Positions 59,451-64,000 of a stretch of 64,000 nt of DNA are shown piece by piece (the first letter of the stretch is position 1; every line of letters starts with the position of its first letter). The notes under the pieces are model-generated. The model worked only from the letters and a program-made list of their open reading frames with translations, did no database searches and was not told where the DNA came from. Position numbers and translations under genes: made by a program. Source of the DNA: Paragorgia papillata (lineage: Eukaryota; Cnidaria; Anthozoa; Scleralcyonacea; Coralliidae); the NCBI GenBank assembly GCA_035771165.1, contig JAWNZC010000446.1:992001-1056000 (forward strand), given 5' to 3'.

Positions 59451-59757
59451 GGGGGAGCACGGATGGCGTGTGCTGTTAGGGCACTGCCTCTCACCAATAG
59501 TTAAGCCCGGTTAGACGGGGTTAGTACTTGGATGCCATGGGTGACCATCTGGGAACAACCCCGTTCTCGAGCTTGGGACTCATGTGAGTAGAGTTTAGTT
59601 GATCTCTCCTGTGTTCTGAGGGTTTTTCACTGGGTTCTCTGGTTTTCCTCCCTCCGTAAAATCAACACCTGGGTCTTAGCTGGGATCTGTGGTCTGAACT
59701 GTGTCGTATGGCGGCTGCTTAAAGCGCCTTTGATATGCCTCGACACAGCCACATTGA
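59451..59757 (+). mobile_element. SINE with 5S-like promoter, 3'-truncated
   Basis: Same family as 54,793: ggagcacggatggcgtgtgc, gttaagcccggttagacggg, gttagtacttggatg with a 3-bp insertion before gggtgacc. Stops at cgacacagccacattg without the tcctttat tail. Confidence 0.85.
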
Positions 59758-59769
59758 AAACCCTTAGGA

Positions 59770-61460
59770 GTAATTTTATTGTAAAGATACACGTTTGATG
59801 ACAGTATTCTAATTAAAGACCTTTACCTTACTCAATAAGTGCAACTCAACATGCAATGAGTCTTCACTCACCCTCACTGAGTATGAGACTACACTCATGT
59901 AATTATTTACAACTCAAAACAATCATGCGCAGAACGCGCTGGATATCACCTTTAAGCTTATACAATACAGTAACACAATATAATGTGTATAATATTGTGT
60001 TAACCATATGTATAGATTGAAGTTATATTTTTAGCTATGCAACTAGAAACAATATTTTATTTTGAAGTATTATAGATCAAACACGAGTGTTTCATCCGAT
60101 ATCCAAGAAGTGGGTTTAAAAACGAGGCGGTACAAATTAATTAATCGAATTAATTGTCATTCAGATTTTAGGTGGTTTGGCTAAATCTTTACTAGTATTC
60201 TGTCAGCCAAGAAAGGACTCTGACGTTTTACACAACAGTCTGTGTGCGAAATATGCGATGTTATCATCAGTCAACTGGTACTTCATCAAATATGACTACT
60301 TCATTTTAATTCTTTCATAAAATTATGATGGGAAAATGCTTAAACTTACCTTAGGCGGTGAATAATAAAGTACTAATTCTGTCTCTTTAGTGTACTCATT
60401 TCATTTCTTAATAGCATTGACAAAACGCGACGTTTTCGTGACTGCTTCGCAGCACATTTCCGCCATTTTGAATGTCATCAGGTTCGGAACTGCTATACTT
60501 CGTGTAATAGTTGGATGAAAGTACATGTACAGCTGAGAAAATCAATCGGAAAGTTTATATAAACCAGCTAGGACGAATTTAATTTGTACCTAATAATTAA
60601 ACATTTTTTAAAAAATTTTCTTCATGTTTGGATCAGTAATTAGAATGTATTACACTATATGGTATGTAGACACACAAAAGCATAGAACAAATTCAAGATC
60701 AGTGGACAGTAGTCATATTAAAATCTTATTTTGTTAATTCGCAGTTCTTTGGTTTTAAACAAACACTGATAAACAATTTAACGATCTTACCATTAACAAT
60801 TTCCGTTTTTGTTTTCTCCAGAACTTGCTTCGCGTAAATATTCAATTTCCTCACTAGACTCCTGGATATTTCGGCGCCATATATTGTTGTTTACGACCGC
60901 CGCCTACGGTGCCGGCTACAGAACTGGAGGGTTATATACTACGCGTTTAGTGATTGGCCAATTTGGTTAAAAGAAGACTTTTCATTAGCTTAATTCAATC
61001 GGATTTTAATAATTGTGCATGTGATTAGTGTGGTAGAATTGAAACTCGTAAATTTTGCTTTTGCAGATTATACACTTGTGAATTAATATATCCATACTTG
61101 ATCTTGCCAAAATTTATCTACATGCATTGTTTTGAAAAGAAAAAGACGAAAAAGAACACATTTTCACGAAAATCCCGCGTCGTACTCGTATACTCAGAGA
61201 CTACTAAGAAACGCTTGCTACGCAGTACACAGGCTAGCGTCGTACGTACAAACGTGGCATCGTAATCAATTCTTTGTTTGGCCTCCCAAATATATAAATA
61301 CGGAAAAAAGTTAACATATATATAGGAACGTTTTACTGTTATTTACTTTTAAACTAATCCATGCATGAAGTAGTGTATATAAATATAACTCAAAGAAAAA
61401 ATTGCGAAAGCAGTCGATAATTTAAATCAATACAAATTAAAAAGTACTTGATTTCACCAT
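59770..61460. other. No confirmed gene
   Basis: Minus-strand stretches at about 60,786-60,880 and 60,420-60,490 are open and have splice-like borders (GTAAGATC donor), but I could not join them into a protein I recognise. Confidence 0.35.
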
Positions 61461-61465
61461 AGTCC

Positions 61466-61722
61466 CTAAAAATAAATTGTCTGGAAACGCGGCCAAAGTC
61501 TTTGTTCTAGGTTTTTGTTCACGTTTGTGCACCTTAACGCTTGCTGAACACATTGTATTTTTGGTATAATGAAGCAATCAACCAATAGCAGCGTTGCTTT
61601 ATAAATATTAATGAACGTAAAACAAAAGATTGTGTACCTTATTTGCCACCCTCAACCTAAATTGTAGCTCATTGTTAACCGCTTTGATATTCGCCGCGTC
61701 TCCAGACAATATAATTCTAAGG
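61466..61722 (+). mobile_element. Diverged M1-family MITE
   Basis: ttgtctggaaacgcggccaaagtctttg at left, ttcgccgcgtctccagacaa at right, inner ctgaacacattgtattttt and aaccaatagcagcgtt, as in 34,206-34,508. Confidence 0.75.
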
Positions 61723-61879
61723 ACTATGATTACACGCAGGATATTTTTTTTGAATGCACTGTTAAGGGTGCCGGCTGACAATCAGTTAACAAGTTTATAT
61801 ATATATATATATACTTTTATATATATATATTTGATATTATATATATATTTGATATTATGTATTATATATATTTTATTTA

Positions 61880-62290
61880 ACAAATAGATTCCATTTTGCC
61901 GTTGTCTGTTCAGTTATAGCCTGGTACCCTGGCCCAATCAAAGAATATGGGCCAGGTAACCACTAATGACTTCTGCTTTCCTATTGGTTGAAATTTCGCG
62001 CGTTTTTAGTGGCTATGAGTGAAACTGCAATCGTCATAAGTGGATTTAGCCCTGATGACGCGAGAATGAGATTAGTGGTTACCTGGCCCTTATTTCTTTT
62101 GAAATTGGGCCAGGGAACCAGGCTAGTTCAGTTATAGATGCACAGATGACGTCACAACGTGGTAGGAACAAAAAAGTGGCCCACGAGACGCAGTCGAGGG
62201 GGTCACTGATGTTCTTACCACGTTGTGACGTCTTCTGTGCATCTATAACTGAACAGACAACAAAAAAATGGAATCTATTTGTTTTATACA
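61880..62290. mobile_element. Inverted-repeat element split by a nested element
   Basis: Outer arms aacaaatagattccatttt, gttgtctgttcagttatag, atgcacaga, gacgtcacaacgtgg are inverted on the right. The nested 208-bp element (61,918-62,125) has ends agcctggtaccctggcccaa / ttgggccagggaaccaggct and a 10-bp target duplication gttcagttat (61,908-61,917; 62,126-62,135). Confidence 0.88.
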
Positions 62291-62454
62291 ATAAAAATTT
62301 AAAAGGTTTTTGTCGAAACTCTTGCCGGATTTTGGGGCATGAAAAAGGAAAAAAGCAAGTCAGCTGACGTGATCTGACGTGACCATGTGTCTGTCCTCTA
62401 ATAGATCATGGCCAACAACCAATGAAAACACGCATAGCAACCAGGGTATTGTAT

Positions 62455-62515
62455 AAATATATATATATATATATATATATACTTTTGAAGAACTACATAT
62501 ATATATATATAAACT
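62455..62515. repeat. (TA)n microsatellite pair
   Basis: Two TA runs separated by cttttgaagaactaca. Similar runs lie at 61,797-61,870. Confidence 0.93.
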
Positions 62516-62519
62516 TGCT

Positions 62520-64000
62520 TTGATTTTTTCCTGTTTGAGCTGCCATGCATGTCAGTAATGTTTATCTTTTCCTTTGATCTTAAATCATAATAACCTAAAT
62601 CTGTATCATTAACCCACGTGTTGGCGAGCTGACAATATTTACATGCAAAGATACTTTACGGGTAAAACCATAAACAAATATTAAAAAGAAGTACATGCAC
62701 ATGTTGTCTTCTTTTGTTTCAAGGAAGTGTTCTGGAAATTATAGGATTAAATTTTAATAAGAGGATTTATTGGAATTTGTAAATTTTTGATGACGGATTA
62801 GCTAGTAAAAACAAAGTATATCATTATGAAACTTGCAGCGTTCTTTGGGGCCGGGCCGTTCACACTAGCGAATAAATTAGATCGATCTCGGGAATGGCCC
62901 CCAAATTGTACTAGCCCGATCTTTTCCGACGGCTAAACCTTTAGGGCAATGTAACTTGAGGTAAGAATAACTTATTTTAATAGTTTTTAAACTTATGAAC
63001 TTGAGACGTTTTTCAGTAAAGCCCACGCATGCACGATGAAGTTTTTCTTAACAAGTTCCTTGCCCCCTTTGTAGTTGGTACTTTCACCCAGTGCTCGCGT
63101 GTGTCAACGTTGAACAAGTTGTCAGTTTTCGACTAACTGATTTTATTCCGCAATGTTTGTCTGTACGACTATAGAAAAGTTATCCTTGACGGAAAAAAGC
63201 AGTTGTATTTTCATGCGTAAGTGCTATCCGGCTATAATGGACTAAATTTCGAAAGATTTAAATTTCAAAATAAACTAATCCAAATATATAGCAGTGCCAG
63301 AAGTGCCAGTGGAATTGATTTCGAAGTTAAGCGCGCATGCGCAGTGCCGTGCTGTTTAAATTTCTTGACGGCCAAACACTGACAGATCTAGAAGCGCTAA
63401 GTATATTTCTTGGCCCAGAAGGTAGCATGAATAGCGGTAGCATGAATAGCTTTTGACTAAAACCCTTGATCATGCATGACAGTTCAAGAAACAACTTATT
63501 AATTTATGTCGTATCACTTATCGCAGGAGAAAACATGACTTGTAAATGTCAATTAGGAAAAACGTACAAATAAAGTGTTTTCAGCTTGAAGTTATTAAAG
63601 TTTCAGTTGTTTTTGCTGTACAAGCTGTTGTAAAGTAGTTCAACGCCAGAATACCTATGTTGTCATTTGCGAAGATTAGTTCATGACACATGCACTTATA
63701 TATCGGTTAATGCTGACATACCACACCTTTTTTAATGAGTTTATGTGGTTTATCTAATCAGAATCCTACCCCTTTCCGACCTACCGCAAGCTTCGGGGGA
63801 AAGTGGGCTCTGCCAACAAACTCGATCTTCGCCTCAAGCTTGGGGCGAGTCAGTCAGCCTTTTTACTTGGTCAAACAAGTTCTAGTTTATGAGCACCCAC
63901 AAGCAGGAAATAGCAAGTAACGCGTTAGAGCCTGCAGGGCCCAAAATAATATCTTGGCAACCGTTCACGCATGCTCAAAAAGAAATATCGAGTTTGTTGA
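62520..64000. other. No gene seen
   Basis: Short frames only; no splice-supported coding sequence recognised to the window edge. Confidence 0.45.

Noticed and set aside
60780..60890. Possible minus-strand exon with a GTAAGATC donor
   Set aside because: Two frames are open, the ATGGCG start leads to an early stop, and no continuing exon could be recognised.

Overview
This window is AT-rich genomic DNA from an intron-rich animal. It carries one complete, recognisable protein-coding gene inside dense non-coding repeats. The cyclophilin/WD40 gene PPWD1, canonical GT-AG introns, non-LTR retrotransposon tails, a 5S-like SINE, mariner, hAT and TTAA-type MITEs and hammerhead ribozyme motifs all say metazoan. 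An anthozoan or other cnidarian is my best guess from the repeat flavour, but this is inference and not proven here.

Layout. Positions 1-2,127 hold repeats downstream of PPWD1. PPWD1 runs on the minus strand from 17,307 to 2,128. I could trace 14 coding exons with consistent splice phases, giving about 620 codons. Its introns are full of MITEs, a (TAAAG)n array and a long GAT/GAC trinucleotide array. From 16,075 to 28,280 there is a tandem segmental duplication that contains exons 1 and 2 and the promoter region of PPWD1. Copy A (16,075-23,070) has the intact exons. Copy B (23,071-28,280) has exon 1 broken by a hAT-type MITE, plus a TTAA-flanked MITE in its intron 1. Each copy carries a 20-bp dyad-symmetric minisatellite: about 145 units in copy A but only about 6 in copy B. 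A canonical hammerhead ribozyme lies in the copy-B intron 1 at 23,978-24,020, on the strand opposite to PPWD1.

From 28,281 to 64,000 I see no recognisable multi-exon gene. There is a plausible single-exon Ser-rich ORF on the minus strand (43,718-44,152), two 3' fragments of non-LTR retrotransposons (41,263-41,850 and 55,417-55,920), two SINEs with a 5S-rRNA-like promoter (54,793 and 59,451), a mariner-type composite (53,197-54,014), and many foldback or MITE elements, several with clear target-site duplications. Two clusters (39,713-39,984 and 57,158-57,942) combine palindromes, hammerhead-like folds with covarying stems, and (TA)n arrays.

The most unusual material is the hammerhead/(TA)n family, the dyad minisatellite that differs about 24-fold in copy number between two paralogous blocks, and the duplication of a gene's 5' end followed by decay of one copy. 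All alignments were done by eye; identities were not computed.
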